A stretch of 11,285 nucleotides of DNA from Verrucomicrobiota bacterium (GTDB lineage: Bacteria > Verrucomicrobiota > Verrucomicrobiia > Limisphaerales > UBA9464): positions 1 to 11,285 of the forward strand of contig CANHYD010000039.1 of the NCBI GenBank assembly GCA_947464705.1. The letters run 5' to 3'. The position numbers and the translations under genes are program-made. This document shows positions 1 through 7,002 of the stretch, piece by piece. A model generated the notes under the pieces. It was given only the letters and a program-made list of their open reading frames with translations. It did no database searches and was not told the DNA's origin. Position 1 is the stretch's first letter. Each line of letters begins with the position of its first letter.

Positions 1-48
1 AGATGCGTGGTTACCCGAACAATTCTACCGCGTGGTTGCCGTTCGCCC

Positions 49-798
49 ATGAAGCGGATTCGGTCCATGGCGATGCGGTGCCCGGAACGGGCCTTCACGC
101 TGATCGAACTCCTGGTGGTGATCGCCATCATCGCCATTCTGGCGGCACTCACACTGCCGAGCCTGGTGCGATCACGCGCGGCAGCCCGGGCAACCGTCTG
201 CAGTTCCAACCTCCGGCAAGTGGGACTGGCGACCCAACTCTACTGGGACGACCACGGAGGCATCGCGTTTTTGGAACGAGGTGCGCGCACCAACAACGGA
301 TGGAACTACTGGTTCGGGTGGCTGGAAGATGGTGCTGAAGGGCAACGCCGATTCGACCCGACCACCGGGGCCCTATGGCCCTACCTCCAGTCGCGCGGTG
401 TCGAGGTCTGCCCGGCCCTCAACCGGGCGAATACCCGCTTCAAAGCCAAGGCCCGTGGAGCGGCCTTCGGTTACGGCTACAACCTAAGAGTGGGAACCCG
501 AGGGTCTTGCGGGATCACGATCGCCACGCTGCGGTCTCCCGCAGGGTGTGCGATTTTCGCCGACTGTGCTCAGATCAACGACTTCCAGGCCCCGGCGTCT
601 TCAGACCACCCGTTGTTGGAGGAGTTTTACTACTTCGACCTCGAGGGACCAACCGTCCACTTCCGGCACTCCCGTCGCGCTGAAACCTGGTTCGCTGACG
701 GCCATGTCGCCGGAACCCTCCCTGCCCCCGGCTCCGAAGACTCCCGAATGCCCGAAGAACATGTCGCCCGTCTGCCCGCCGAATGGATTTTGCCCTGA
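49..798 (+). CDS. Type II secretion pseudopilin-like protein with N-terminal prepilin methylation motif and H-X9-DG C-terminus
   Basis: Likely an exported, membrane-anchored pseudopilin-like protein of 249 aa; its specific role is unknown. Residues 15-20 read A/FTLIE, the prepilin peptidase and methylation motif, followed by a hydrophobic helix (about 21-39, rich in V, I, A and L). The -1 residue is Ala rather than the usual Gly, a variant I recall as frequent in this family in PVC bacteria. A Cys-Pro pair sits at 121-122. Near the C-terminus H207 is followed by nine residues and D217-G218, the H-X9-DG motif that defines a large PVC-specific family of such proteins. The ATG at 49 puts a short basic leader (MKRIR) before the cleavage site; ATG 67 and GTG 7 are alternatives in the same frame. 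No Shine-Dalgarno sequence is visible. It stands alone and converges on the next gene. These families occur in many copies per genome, so a specific function cannot be given. Confidence 0.88.
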   Translation: MKRIRSMAMRCPERAFTLIELLVVIAIIAILAALTLPSLVRSRAAARATVCSSNLRQVGLATQLYWDDHGGIAFLERGARTNNGWNYWFGWLEDGAEGQRRFDPTTGALWPYLQSRGVEVCPALNRANTRFKAKARGAAFGYGYNLRVGTRGSCGITIATLRSPAGCAIFADCAQINDFQAPASSDHPLLEEFYYFDLEGPTVHFRHSRRAETWFADGHVAGTLPAPGSEDSRMPEEHVARLPAEWILP

Positions 799-830
799 TC
801 CGAAAGAATCCGTCACGGCATCCCTTGCCT

Positions 831-850
831 CCCAATTGAATCGTTCCGGC
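831..850 (+). repeat. Copy 1 of a 20-base intergenic element
   Basis: CCCAATTGAATCGTTCCGGC lies 32 bases after the stop of the pseudopilin-like gene. The same 20 bases, with one T-to-C change, occur at 11042-11061 after miaA. Both copies lie on the plus strand in non-coding sequence just downstream of a plus-strand gene. The role is unknown. It could be part of a dispersed repeat or of a conserved 3'-end signal. Confidence 0.5.
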
Positions 851-863
851 CGAGCTCAAAGCC

Positions 864-898
864 AACGGGGTGCCCTCGTTTCCAAGAGCACCCCGTTT
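864..898 (+). terminator. Hairpin terminator shared by two convergent genes
   Basis: A perfect 10-bp stem (AACGGGGTGC at 864-873 with GCACCCCGTT at 888-897) encloses a 14-base loop. On the plus strand the stem ends in TTT. It lies 65 bases after the pseudopilin-like gene and 33 bases beyond the stop of the DUF5069-like gene on the other strand, so it can serve both transcripts. The U-run is short in both directions, so termination strength is uncertain. Confidence 0.7.
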
Positions 899-930
899 CG
901 GAGACTGAATGAAGGATCAGCCCATCCCGC

Positions 931-1377
931 TCACTTCAGGACGGCATTGTGGAACTCCAGCCAGTCGTCGAGGTCGTTGAGGCTGATGGCATCGGGCTTG
1001 ACGGTTCCATTGTCGGGGATTCCGTTGGCAGCCAAGATCGACTTGCGAACTTCCGGCGTATGGATGTAGCCGGCGATGGACACGTTCAGCTGATGGATAT
1101 TGCCCGGGGTCAGGTTCACACCGGGCTGCTTCTGGATCCATGCCTCAAACTGGGGATAAGTGGGGCGGTGCTCCACGATGAACTTCCGAACGGACTCGGT
1201 GTCCAAGCCCAAGGCGCCGAGCACCATGGAGTCGTAGCCTTTGGAGAGGGCCGGATAACCCGGGGCGACCTTGCTGCGGGCCTCCAGTGAGGCTTTAAGC
1301 CACAGGCGCGGCAAGTGGAGGACTCCCAGCGGACCGGCAACGCCGGAGCTGATCAGGGGGACGTAGGTGGTGCTCAT
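931..1377 (-). CDS. DUF5069-like protein of unknown function
   Basis: A 148-aa soluble protein with no signal peptide or membrane segment. The central part (about residues 18-80) resembles my recollection of the DUF5069 family, which is common in Verrucomicrobiota and Planctomycetota: LHLPRLWLKA at 20-29, a GY segment near 40-48, LGALGLD at 53-59, and a helix ending in FEAW (77-80). The C-terminal part (about 95-148) has a DLDDWLEFH stretch (135-143) and may be a second small helical unit. No catalytic motif is evident. The ATG at 1377 is preferred over an in-frame TTG at 1404, which would add nine residues before the MSTTYV start. No Shine-Dalgarno sequence precedes it. It diverges from the HIT gene across 197 bases that should hold both promoters, although I could not pick out convincing -35/-10 pairs. 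The family assignment is from memory of its consensus. Confidence 0.72.
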   Translation of the reverse strand: MSTTYVPLISSGVAGPLGVLHLPRLWLKASLEARSKVAPGYPALSKGYDSMVLGALGLDTESVRKFIVEHRPTYPQFEAWIQKQPGVNLTPGNIHQLNVSIAGYIHTPEVRKSILAANGIPDNGTVKPDAISLNDLDDWLEFHNAVLK

Positions 1378-1574
1378 AGGTTCGAATTCTTGAACTCCGA
1401 ACAAGCTAGGAAGCCGTCGGTGGCCCGGTCAAATGTCATTCTGATAAGCCAGCCAGAGAAAAGCCCTGCATTGCCTTGAGAGCATCCGCTGACGACGCTG
1501 CGCCCGTGAACTGCCACGAGACCCGAGTCCTTCCGGGCTAGTCCCCTGGCAACCGAATCCTTTTGCCCAAGTCT

Positions 1575-1913
1575 ATGACGCTCTTTGAACGCATCATCGC
1601 CCGCCAAATCCCGGCCAAGATCCTTTATGAAGACGATCAGGTGGTGGCCGTCCACGATATTCAGCCGCAAGCTCCGGTCCATGTGCTGGTGATCCCCAAA
1701 AAGCCCATCGCGCGTATCGGCGAAGCGTTGCCCGAAGACCAGTCCCTCTTGGGACATCTGTTGCTCAAGGCCGCGGATGTGGCCCGCACCCTGGGGCTTG
1801 AGTCCAGCGGGTATCGCCTGGTGATCAACCATGGCCGCGACGGTGGGGAGAGTGTCCCTCACCTGCATTGCCACCTGCTCGGAAAGCGCCCCATGAATTG
1901 GCCCCCGGGCTGA
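1575..1913 (+). CDS. hinT: HIT family nucleotide hydrolase (HinT-like)
   Basis: A 112-aa cytoplasmic protein of the histidine triad superfamily, Hint branch. These enzymes hydrolyse adenosine phosphoramidates and aminoacyl-adenylate-like compounds. The N-terminal segment (FERIIARQIPAKILYEDD, residues 4-21) and QAPVHVLVIPKK (32-43) match the Hint consensus closely. The active-site triad is complete: H96-L-H98-C-H100 followed by LL, and by family knowledge H98 is the nucleophile. N85 in the RLVINHG segment is also typical. Length is normal for Hint proteins. The ATG at 1575 starts the protein at the usual MTLFERII position; an in-frame TTG at 1563 is less likely. It is a single-gene unit converging on galM with only 20 bases between stops and no room for a separate terminator hairpin. 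Family membership is near certain; the physiological substrate is not known. Confidence 0.93.
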   Translation: MTLFERIIARQIPAKILYEDDQVVAVHDIQPQAPVHVLVIPKKPIARIGEALPEDQSLLGHLLLKAADVARTLGLESSGYRLVINHGRDGGESVPHLHCHLLGKRPMNWPPG

Positions 1914-1933
1914 ACCGGAACTGCCGGCACGCT

Positions 1934-2980
1934 TCAGCACGTACCGAAGCGGTACTCGGTGCGACTCGCGAACACCTCGCCCGGACGCAAGACGCAAGAC
2001 GGGAACCCCGGATGATGGATGGCATCCGGAAAATTCTGCGTCTCCAGGCAGAATCCGCCGTGCTTCGAAACCGGCACCCCGCCGGTGCAGACCAAACCCT
2101 CGGGGCATCGGTTGAAAGTCCACAACTGGACACCCGGCTGGGTCGTATGGCACTCCATCGTCCGCCCGTGGCTGCGCTCAAACACACGCGCCGCCAAACC
2201 CAGTCCTTTACCTCCATGACGCAGGACAAAGTTGTGATCGTAACCCGGCGGGGTGAGGCCGGTGTTCATTCCGCGAGCGCCGATGGCGGTGGGCTGGGTG
2301 AAGTCCAAGGCGCTTCCGCGGACGGGCAAAAGCTTACCCGTCGGAATAAGCCCTGAGTCCACTTCGGTCGCCTGATCGGCGGCGATCTCCAACTCGTGGG
2401 AGAGCACATCACCCTGCCCCGCCAAATTGAAGAAACTGTGGTTGGTGAGGTTCAAAATGGTGGGAGCATCGGTGGTGGCCCGATAATCAATACGCCACAC
2501 GTCATCGCGGGTCAGGGTGTAGGTCACCGTAACAGTGAGGGCTCCCGGGTAACCTTCCTCGCCATCCGGACTGGTGTAGGTCAGATCCACCGAAACCGCG
2601 TCCTGGGTGGTTTGAATGGGGCCCGCTTTCCAGAGCTTCTTGTCGAAGCCCACCACCCCTCCGTGCAGATGATTCGCCCCGTTGTTGGTGGCCAGCACGT
2701 AGTCCTTGCCGTCGAGTGAAAAGCGTCCCTTGGCGATCCGGTTGGCGAAGCGACCGGCGATGCATCCGAAGAAGGGGTGCCCTTGGAGATATCGGGCCAG
2801 AGTGTCAAAACCCAGGACGACATTTCCCAACTTGCCGTGACGGTCCCGAGTATGGAGTTCAGTCACCAACAATCCGTAGTTGGTGAACTTCAGCGTGGTT
2901 CCGTTGGAATTGCGGAAGATGAACTGGTGGGCCTCGCGGCCATCAGGCAGCGAACCAAAGACATTGCATTCGGAGGTCAT
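1934..2980 (-). CDS. galM: Aldose 1-epimerase (mutarotase)
   Basis: Interconverts the alpha and beta anomers of aldoses such as galactose, glucose or xylose in the cytoplasm, feeding sugar catabolism. The 348-aa length is usual. Family landmarks are present in order: GRFANRI (76-82), NHLHGG (103-108) with H106, LTNHSFFNL (178-186) with H181, GYDHNF (246-251) with substrate-binding D248, and CLETQNFPD (311-319) with E313. H181 is the likely catalytic acid and E313 the base, by analogy with the Lactococcus enzyme. The C-terminus has HPGFPSCVLRPGE and a final RTEYRF. There is no signal peptide, unlike some secreted mutarotases. It lies downstream of xylA on the same strand, but an intrinsic terminator separates them, so it probably has its own promoter in the 299-base gap or relies on readthrough. 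Adjacency to xylA suggests that xylose is one substrate; this is inferred. Confidence 0.96.
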   Translation of the reverse strand: MTSECNVFGSLPDGREAHQFIFRNSNGTTLKFTNYGLLVTELHTRDRHGKLGNVVLGFDTLARYLQGHPFFGCIAGRFANRIAKGRFSLDGKDYVLATNNGANHLHGGVVGFDKKLWKAGPIQTTQDAVSVDLTYTSPDGEEGYPGALTVTVTYTLTRDDVWRIDYRATTDAPTILNLTNHSFFNLAGQGDVLSHELEIAADQATEVDSGLIPTGKLLPVRGSALDFTQPTAIGARGMNTGLTPPGYDHNFVLRHGGKGLGLAARVFERSHGRTMECHTTQPGVQLWTFNRCPEGLVCTGGVPVSKHGGFCLETQNFPDAIHHPGFPSCVLRPGEVFASRTEYRFGTC

Positions 2981-3210
2981 GGGAGAGTTTTCAGATCGAT
3001 CGCCAGAATCATTCCGGGATTCACCGCCCGGTGGAAATGCTGAAGCGGTCTAGCAAACGAGGGGCGACGCGATCAGCGCGCCTCGCATCGGCAAGACCTG
3101 GCAACGCAGAACGGAAGGATTCATGGCCGAACGTTCTTCAGGATCTCCAGCGAACTGGCGAACGCAAAGCCAGTTTTCGCGGGCCACCACGTCGCGCTGG
3201 GACTCCCATG
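2981..3210. other. Non-coding gap upstream of galM
   Basis: Nothing in this stretch looks like a gene; open frames here lack family features and overlap the xylA terminator or run antisense to xylA. It should carry the galM promoter on the minus strand, but no clear -35/-10 pair stood out. A small 5-bp stem (CCGGG at 3014-3018 with CCCGG at 3027-3031) lies in the presumed galM leader. No sugar-regulator operator palindrome was recognised. Confidence 0.4.
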
Positions 3211-3248
3211 AAAAGGCCGGAGCCTCCCTCTCGGGACGACTCCGGCCT
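3211..3248 (-). terminator. Rho-independent terminator of xylA
   Basis: On the minus strand a perfect 9-bp stem (AGGCCGGAG with CTCCGGCCT; plus-strand positions 3214-3222 and 3240-3248) with a 17-base loop runs straight into a TTTT tract (AAAA at 3211-3214 on the plus strand). It lies 31 bases past the xylA stop codon. GC-rich stem, T tract and position all fit an intrinsic terminator that separates xylA from galM. Confidence 0.8.
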
Positions 3249-3254
3249 CCCTGA

Positions 3255-3272
3255 ATCACCCCATTGGGTGAT
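3255..3272 (-). other. Small perfect hairpin just after the xylA stop
   Basis: ATCACCC (3255-3261) and GGGTGAT (3266-3272) form a perfect 7-bp stem with a 4-base loop, starting seven bases after the xylA stop codon on the minus strand. No T tract follows it. It may protect the mRNA 3' end or act together with the terminator hairpin further downstream. Confidence 0.5.
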
Positions 3273-3279
3273 ACCGCGC

Positions 3280-4599
3280 TCAGCGAATGAATTCGTTGAA
3301 GGTGGCTTCCAAGAGCTCTTGGCGACCCGATTCGAGCCCAGAAACATTGCCCAAAGCCAGTGCGTGCTTCTCGCAGTCGGCGAAGGACGCCTTGCCCGCC
3401 TCGATCTTGGCGCCAATGCCGGAGTCCCAGGTGCGGTAGCGGTTCTTGACGAAGGCGTCGATGCGGCCGTCCTTGCGGATGGCTGCGGCGATCTTCAGAC
3501 CACGAGCAAAGGTGTCCATGCCCGCGATGTGGGCGATGAACAGGTCGTCGGTCTGGAAACTCTCGCGGCGCACCTTGGCGTCGAAATTCACGCCGCCCGT
3601 CGTGAAGCCACCGTACTTCAGCACGGTGAGCATGGTCTTGGCCGTCAGATACAGGTCGGTGGGGAATTGATCCGTGTCCCAGCCCAAGAAGTAATCGCCC
3701 ATGTTGGCATCGATGGACCCCAGCGCACCCGCTGCACCCGCGACCTCGAGTTCATGCTCCATGGTCTTTCCGGCCAGCCAAGCGTGGTTGACCTCGATGT
3801 TCAGTTTGAAGTGCTCGAGCAAGTCGTACTCCCGGAGGAAGTTGAGGCACGAGGCCGCGTCGCTGTCGTACTGATGGCGCGTCGGCTCCTTGGGCTTGGG
3901 CTCGATGTAGAACGGGCTCTTGAAACCGATCTTCTTCTTGTAGTCGACCGCCATGTGCAGGAACTGCCCCAAGTGGTCCAACTCACGCTTCATGTCGGTA
4001 TTCAGCAGCGTGGCATACCCTTCGCGCCCGCCCCAGAACACGTAGCCCTGACCGCCGAGCTCATGGGTCCACTCCATGGCCTTCTTAACCTGTGCCGCGG
4101 CAAAGCAGAAGGCGTCTGCGTTGCAGCTCGTGGCCGCTCCGTGCATGTAGCGCGGGTGGACAAAATTCTGGGCAGTTCCCCAGAGGAGCCCGATACCCGT
4201 GTCTTTCTGGAGCTTCTTCAGTTCGTTGCCGACGGCATCGAATTGGGCGTTGGCCTCCTTGAGATTCTTGCCGTGGGAGCCCAGGTCCCGGTCATGCCAC
4301 GCGTAATAGGAAACGCCCAGCTTCGAAGCGAACTCGAAGAATGCCCGTGCCCGAGTGATGGCGTCCTTGGTGGAGCACTCGCCGGTGTTCCAGGAGCGAT
4401 CGGCGGTTCCCCAGCCGAACATGTCGCCACCGGTTCCGCGCATGGTGTGCCAATAGACCGCGGCGAAGCGCATGTGGTCGCGCATCGTCTTGCCCTCGAC
4501 CACCTCATCCGCATTGAAGTGCTTGAAAGCCAGGGGATTCTTGGAATCCGGACCTTCATAGGCGATCCGGCCAATCTTGGGGAAGAACTGCTTGCTCAT
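3280..4599 (-). CDS. xylA: Xylose isomerase (class II type)
   Basis: Converts D-xylose to D-xylulose (and often D-glucose to D-fructose) in the cytoplasm with two divalent metal ions. The 439-aa length and the extended N-terminus indicate class II. Every active-site residue known from the Thermotoga neapolitana enzyme is present, shifted by one position: H102 and D105 in the WHDRD segment, E233 and K235 in IEPKPKEP, E269 and H272 in NIEVNHA, D297 in GSIDAN, D308 and D310 in GWDTDQ, and D340 in NFDAK. Some loops differ from the common consensus: HAWLAGKTMEHEL replaces HATLAGHTFEHEL, and YAWHDRD replaces FCFHDRD. The ATG at 4599 is the natural start; no Shine-Dalgarno sequence precedes it. It is a single-gene transcript ended by an intrinsic terminator. 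No xylulokinase or xylose transporter lies in the window, so the rest of the pathway must be elsewhere. Confidence 0.97.
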   Translation of the reverse strand: MSKQFFPKIGRIAYEGPDSKNPLAFKHFNADEVVEGKTMRDHMRFAAVYWHTMRGTGGDMFGWGTADRSWNTGECSTKDAITRARAFFEFASKLGVSYYAWHDRDLGSHGKNLKEANAQFDAVGNELKKLQKDTGIGLLWGTAQNFVHPRYMHGAATSCNADAFCFAAAQVKKAMEWTHELGGQGYVFWGGREGYATLLNTDMKRELDHLGQFLHMAVDYKKKIGFKSPFYIEPKPKEPTRHQYDSDAASCLNFLREYDLLEHFKLNIEVNHAWLAGKTMEHELEVAGAAGALGSIDANMGDYFLGWDTDQFPTDLYLTAKTMLTVLKYGGFTTGGVNFDAKVRRESFQTDDLFIAHIAGMDTFARGLKIAAAIRKDGRIDAFVKNRYRTWDSGIGAKIEAGKASFADCEKHALALGNVSGLESGRQELLEATFNEFIR

Positions 4600-4762
4600 G
4601 TTGATTTGGAAAAAGGACGGGGAAAACTACGCACCACCCCAGACCATGGGAAGCGGTTAAAATCAACCACCGGAGACTCTTGAGGACTGGAAGTGTTCAC
4701 GGAAGAGTTGACGAACTGGCTCCGCGTATTGCGGAGGATAGCGCCCGCTAAGATCCGATGGA

Positions 4763-4810
4763 ATCACCCTGTCCGGGACACCCGCCCAGTGGCTGCTCCA
4801 ACAGGGTGAT
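4763..4810 (-). other. Long-stem inverted repeat downstream of dinB
   Basis: ATCACCCTGT (4763-4772) and ACAGGGTGAT (4801-4810) form a perfect 10-bp stem around a 28-base loop, 30 bases past the dinB stop. No T tract follows on either strand. It is the clearest structure in the 241 non-coding bases between xylA and dinB, which must also hold the xylA promoter. It could be the 3' end of the TPR-dinB transcript or a site for a DNA-binding protein. Confidence 0.5.
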
Positions 4811-4840
4811 ACTCTATCCACGGAATGGACAGGACCACTG

Positions 4841-5941
4841 CTAGACGGATCGTTCCGGCTTCCAGTCGAAAACCAGTTGGTGCCCGCGATTTTCGACCAA
4901 ACCACTGACCCCGAGCCCCAGCAATCGCAAGGGCCGGTGAACCAACTGGTGCCGCGCCAACAGCCAACACGCCAACCGATACAAATCCCGGGCTGCCGCC
5001 ACCGGTTCGTCTACAGAAAATTGCCGTGTCAGAGTCGAGAAGTCGCTGTAGCGCACCTTGACCTGGACGGTCTGAGCCGAGATCCCATGGCGCTGCAACT
5101 TCGCGGACAGTTCATCGGCCTGCTCCCTCAGAATGCTCCGCAATACGGGGCGATCGGCGGTGTCTTGGGAAAAGGTGTTCTCACTACTGATGCTCTTGAT
5201 GGTGTCATCTTGGGAAAGCGGCCGTTCATCGATTCCCAGCGCGAACGACTTGAGGACAGGTCCCCATGCTCCCACCAACGCCTTCAGATCACCGGGATAA
5301 TCCTGGATGTCTCCCACGGTGCGGACCCCGGCTTTCTGCAGCACCTCCTCGGTCACCCGTCCCACCCCGTGCAAGGTTCGTGCCGGCAGGGGGCGCAGGA
5401 ATGCCGCCCGATCCCGGTTGGGAATCAGCAGCAATCCGTCCGGTTTTCCCCAGTCGCTGGCCACCTTGGCCATGAGCTTGTTGGAGGCGATGCCGATGCT
5501 GGCGGTGAGCTGACGCTCGGAGCGAATGCGGGCCTTGAGTTCGCGAGCCCATTGGACGGCCGACACCAGTGCCTCCTCGGCGTCCAACGAGGGATTCAGG
5601 CTTGAGGCATCCAGATAAGCCTCGTCCACCGAAACCTGCTCCACCTCCACACCACTGGCTCCCACCAATCCAAAAATAGCGCGCGACTCCTCCCGGTAGC
5701 GATCCATACGAGGCGTCAAAAAAACACCGTGTGGGCACAGGCGACCGGCCGTGCGACTGGGCATCGCTGACCGGACTCCGAATCGACGAGCCTCGTAGCT
5801 CGCCGCGCACACCACCCCACGCGACGACGGTGAACCGCCGACAATAACCGGAAGCCCCTTCAGATCAGGACGGTCGCGCTGCTCCACCGCGGCGAAGAAG
5901 GCGTCCATGTCCAGATGCAGGATGACCCGGGCTGTCTCCAT
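4841..5941 (-). CDS. dinB: DNA polymerase IV (Y-family translesion polymerase)
   Basis: Error-prone polymerase that extends past lesions and misaligned ends. The 366-aa length is typical. The palm carries D11 in HLDMDAFF and D106-E107 in SVDEAYLD, the metal-binding carboxylates. F16 is the likely steric gate that excludes ribonucleotides, by position relative to E. coli F13. The segment SIGIASNKLMAKVASDWGKP (148-167) is diagnostic. A helix-hairpin-helix thumb motif lies at about 187-211 (ARTLHGVG to RTVGDI), then a little-finger domain (about 247-350). QLVFDW at 355-360 near the C-terminus looks like the beta-clamp binding motif. It follows the TPR gene by 28 bases on the same strand and is probably co-transcribed with it. 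No LexA-type palindrome was recognised upstream. Confidence 0.97.
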   Translation of the reverse strand: METARVILHLDMDAFFAAVEQRDRPDLKGLPVIVGGSPSSRGVVCAASYEARRFGVRSAMPSRTAGRLCPHGVFLTPRMDRYREESRAIFGLVGASGVEVEQVSVDEAYLDASSLNPSLDAEEALVSAVQWARELKARIRSERQLTASIGIASNKLMAKVASDWGKPDGLLLIPNRDRAAFLRPLPARTLHGVGRVTEEVLQKAGVRTVGDIQDYPGDLKALVGAWGPVLKSFALGIDERPLSQDDTIKSISSENTFSQDTADRPVLRSILREQADELSAKLQRHGISAQTVQVKVRYSDFSTLTRQFSVDEPVAAARDLYRLACWLLARHQLVHRPLRLLGLGVSGLVENRGHQLVFDWKPERSV

Positions 5942-5969
5942 GCTCTGGTCCCGAAAATGCCGCTTCGTT

Positions 5970-6869
5970 TCAGCGTTTCTTGGAGGTGAACCCCTTGGGC
6001 AGGTTCGAATCCCCAGAATCCGATCCCGGTTCCGGCTCCGACTGCGCGAGGGGAGCCACCTGGTCTTCAGGAATCCCCAGTCGCACCCGGGCCTTCTTGG
6101 CCGCCCCGGTGTCCGGATAGTCCCGGATGATCCGCTCCAACCAGGCCATGGCCTTCTCGGGCTGATTCATTTTTCCGGAATACAAATTGGCCAAATGAAT
6201 GGCGGTCCAACCCCATTTCTCGCGACTGAGTCGTTTGCCCAAAACTTCTTCCAACTCCAGCGAGGCAGCCACGTAGTTGTGGAGATCCTTCTCGTAGATC
6301 TCGGCGATACGGATGGCGGCGTACTGTTCCGAGGGATTCTTGTCGAGGTACTCGCGCATCATCCGGATTGCTTCGAGGGGATTCCCATTGGCCCATTCGG
6401 CCTCGGCTTCCTCATATTCGGCATCGGTGGTCCCCGGAGCATTCTCGGCAAAGAGCACATCACTGGTCCGTCGAGAGAACCAACGCGCCACTTCCCAGGC
6501 CATCAGGCCAGCCAAACCCAACAGCGACGCAACAAATCCACCCATCCAGAGAAAACTCCGGCTCTTGTCTGGCGCCTTGGCGGGCGCGGCCTTGGGTTGG
6601 GAGCCTGTTTTAACCGGGGTGACGTTGGTGCCTGTGGTTGCGATTCCACCGCTGAGGGAGTTGGTCAAAGCGGTGCTGGCGGCCCCATTGGTGGTAGTCG
6701 CCAGCGAATCCGGCGCCGCTTCGGCGGACGGCTCCTGGGCAGACTCGGTGGTCTCCAGTCCCGCACGCTTGACCTCCACCGCGGAGAAATCCGAGCGAAA
6801 CCGCTGCAGGCACAGCGAGGCGAGCAAGAACAATGACAAGGCGGCGATTCCCTTGATCCAAGTGGTCAT
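5970..6869 (-). CDS. Membrane-anchored TPR protein of unknown function
   Basis: A 299-aa protein in four parts. A hydrophobic N-terminal segment (about 7-22) may be a signal anchor. A Ser/Thr/Ala/Pro-rich linker with TTTNG and TTGTN stretches follows (about 35-103). A second hydrophobic helix lies at about 106-127. The C-terminal domain (about 145-265) has helical repeats resembling tetratricopeptides: EYEEAEAEWANGNPLEAIRMMREYL, then AAIRIAEIYEKDLHNYVAASLELEEVL, then AIHLANLYSGKMNQPEKAMAWLERII and YPDTGAAKKARVRLG. The tail is Ser/Glu-rich and ends basic (TSKKR). Such domains mediate protein-protein contacts. With two membrane passes, the linker would be outside and the TPR domain cytoplasmic, although a cleaved signal peptide would reverse this. 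ATG 6869 is chosen because it begins directly before the first hydrophobic segment; longer in-frame starts up to 7031 overlap the divergent ligase gene. No named family is recognised. Confidence 0.82.
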   Translation of the reverse strand: MTTWIKGIAALSLFLLASLCLQRFRSDFSAVEVKRAGLETTESAQEPSAEAAPDSLATTTNGAASTALTNSLSGGIATTGTNVTPVKTGSQPKAAPAKAPDKSRSFLWMGGFVASLLGLAGLMAWEVARWFSRRTSDVLFAENAPGTTDAEYEEAEAEWANGNPLEAIRMMREYLDKNPSEQYAAIRIAEIYEKDLHNYVAASLELEEVLGKRLSREKWGWTAIHLANLYSGKMNQPEKAMAWLERIIRDYPDTGAAKKARVRLGIPEDQVAPLAQSEPEPGSDSGDSNLPKGFTSKKR

Positions 6870-6871
6870 CT

Positions 6872-6894
6872 GTGGGGCCGTGTTACCGCCCCAC
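6872..6894 (-). other. Hairpin abutting the TPR gene start codon
   Basis: GTGGGGC (6872-6878) and GCCCCAC (6888-6894) form a perfect 7-bp stem with a 9-base loop, ending two bases before the TPR start codon on the minus strand. If transcribed it would place the initiation region next to a GC-rich stem. It could instead be an operator in the 133-base divergent promoter region shared with the ligase gene. Confidence 0.4.
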
Positions 6895-7002
6895 CGCCGA
6901 TTCGAAAAGGGGAAAGCGCTCTCGGGTTCAAGATCCGCGAGCGAACTCGGCGCTTCCCGCTTGAAGGAGCCCCCCTGTTCAAGGCCTGCTGAACCCAACG
7001 CC

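Noticed and set aside
1374..2153. 259-codon minus-strand frame over the HIT gene
   Set aside because: It overlaps the well-supported HIT gene and the end of galM and has no recognisable domain.
3031..4683. 550-codon plus-strand open frame opposite xylA
   Set aside because: It is fully antisense to a near-certain xylA. Its translation shows no family motif, and long antisense frames are expected in GC-rich coding DNA.
4846..4862. Third copy of the GATCGTTCCGGCTT-like sequence
   Set aside because: It lies within the last codons of dinB (PERSV), matches only partly, and is explained by coding.
4663..4905. 80-codon minus-strand frame in the dinB-xylA gap
   Set aside because: It starts inside dinB in another frame, has no known motif and is broken by the inverted repeat; a decayed gene end cannot be excluded.
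6921..6941. tRNA T-arm-like sequence (CTCGGGTTCAAG... CGAG)
   Set aside because: No acceptor, D-arm or anticodon stem can be drawn around it.
6313..7002. N-terminal extension of the ligase open frame
   Set aside because: This part is antisense to the TPR gene; the ligase family similarity begins only after ATG 7003.
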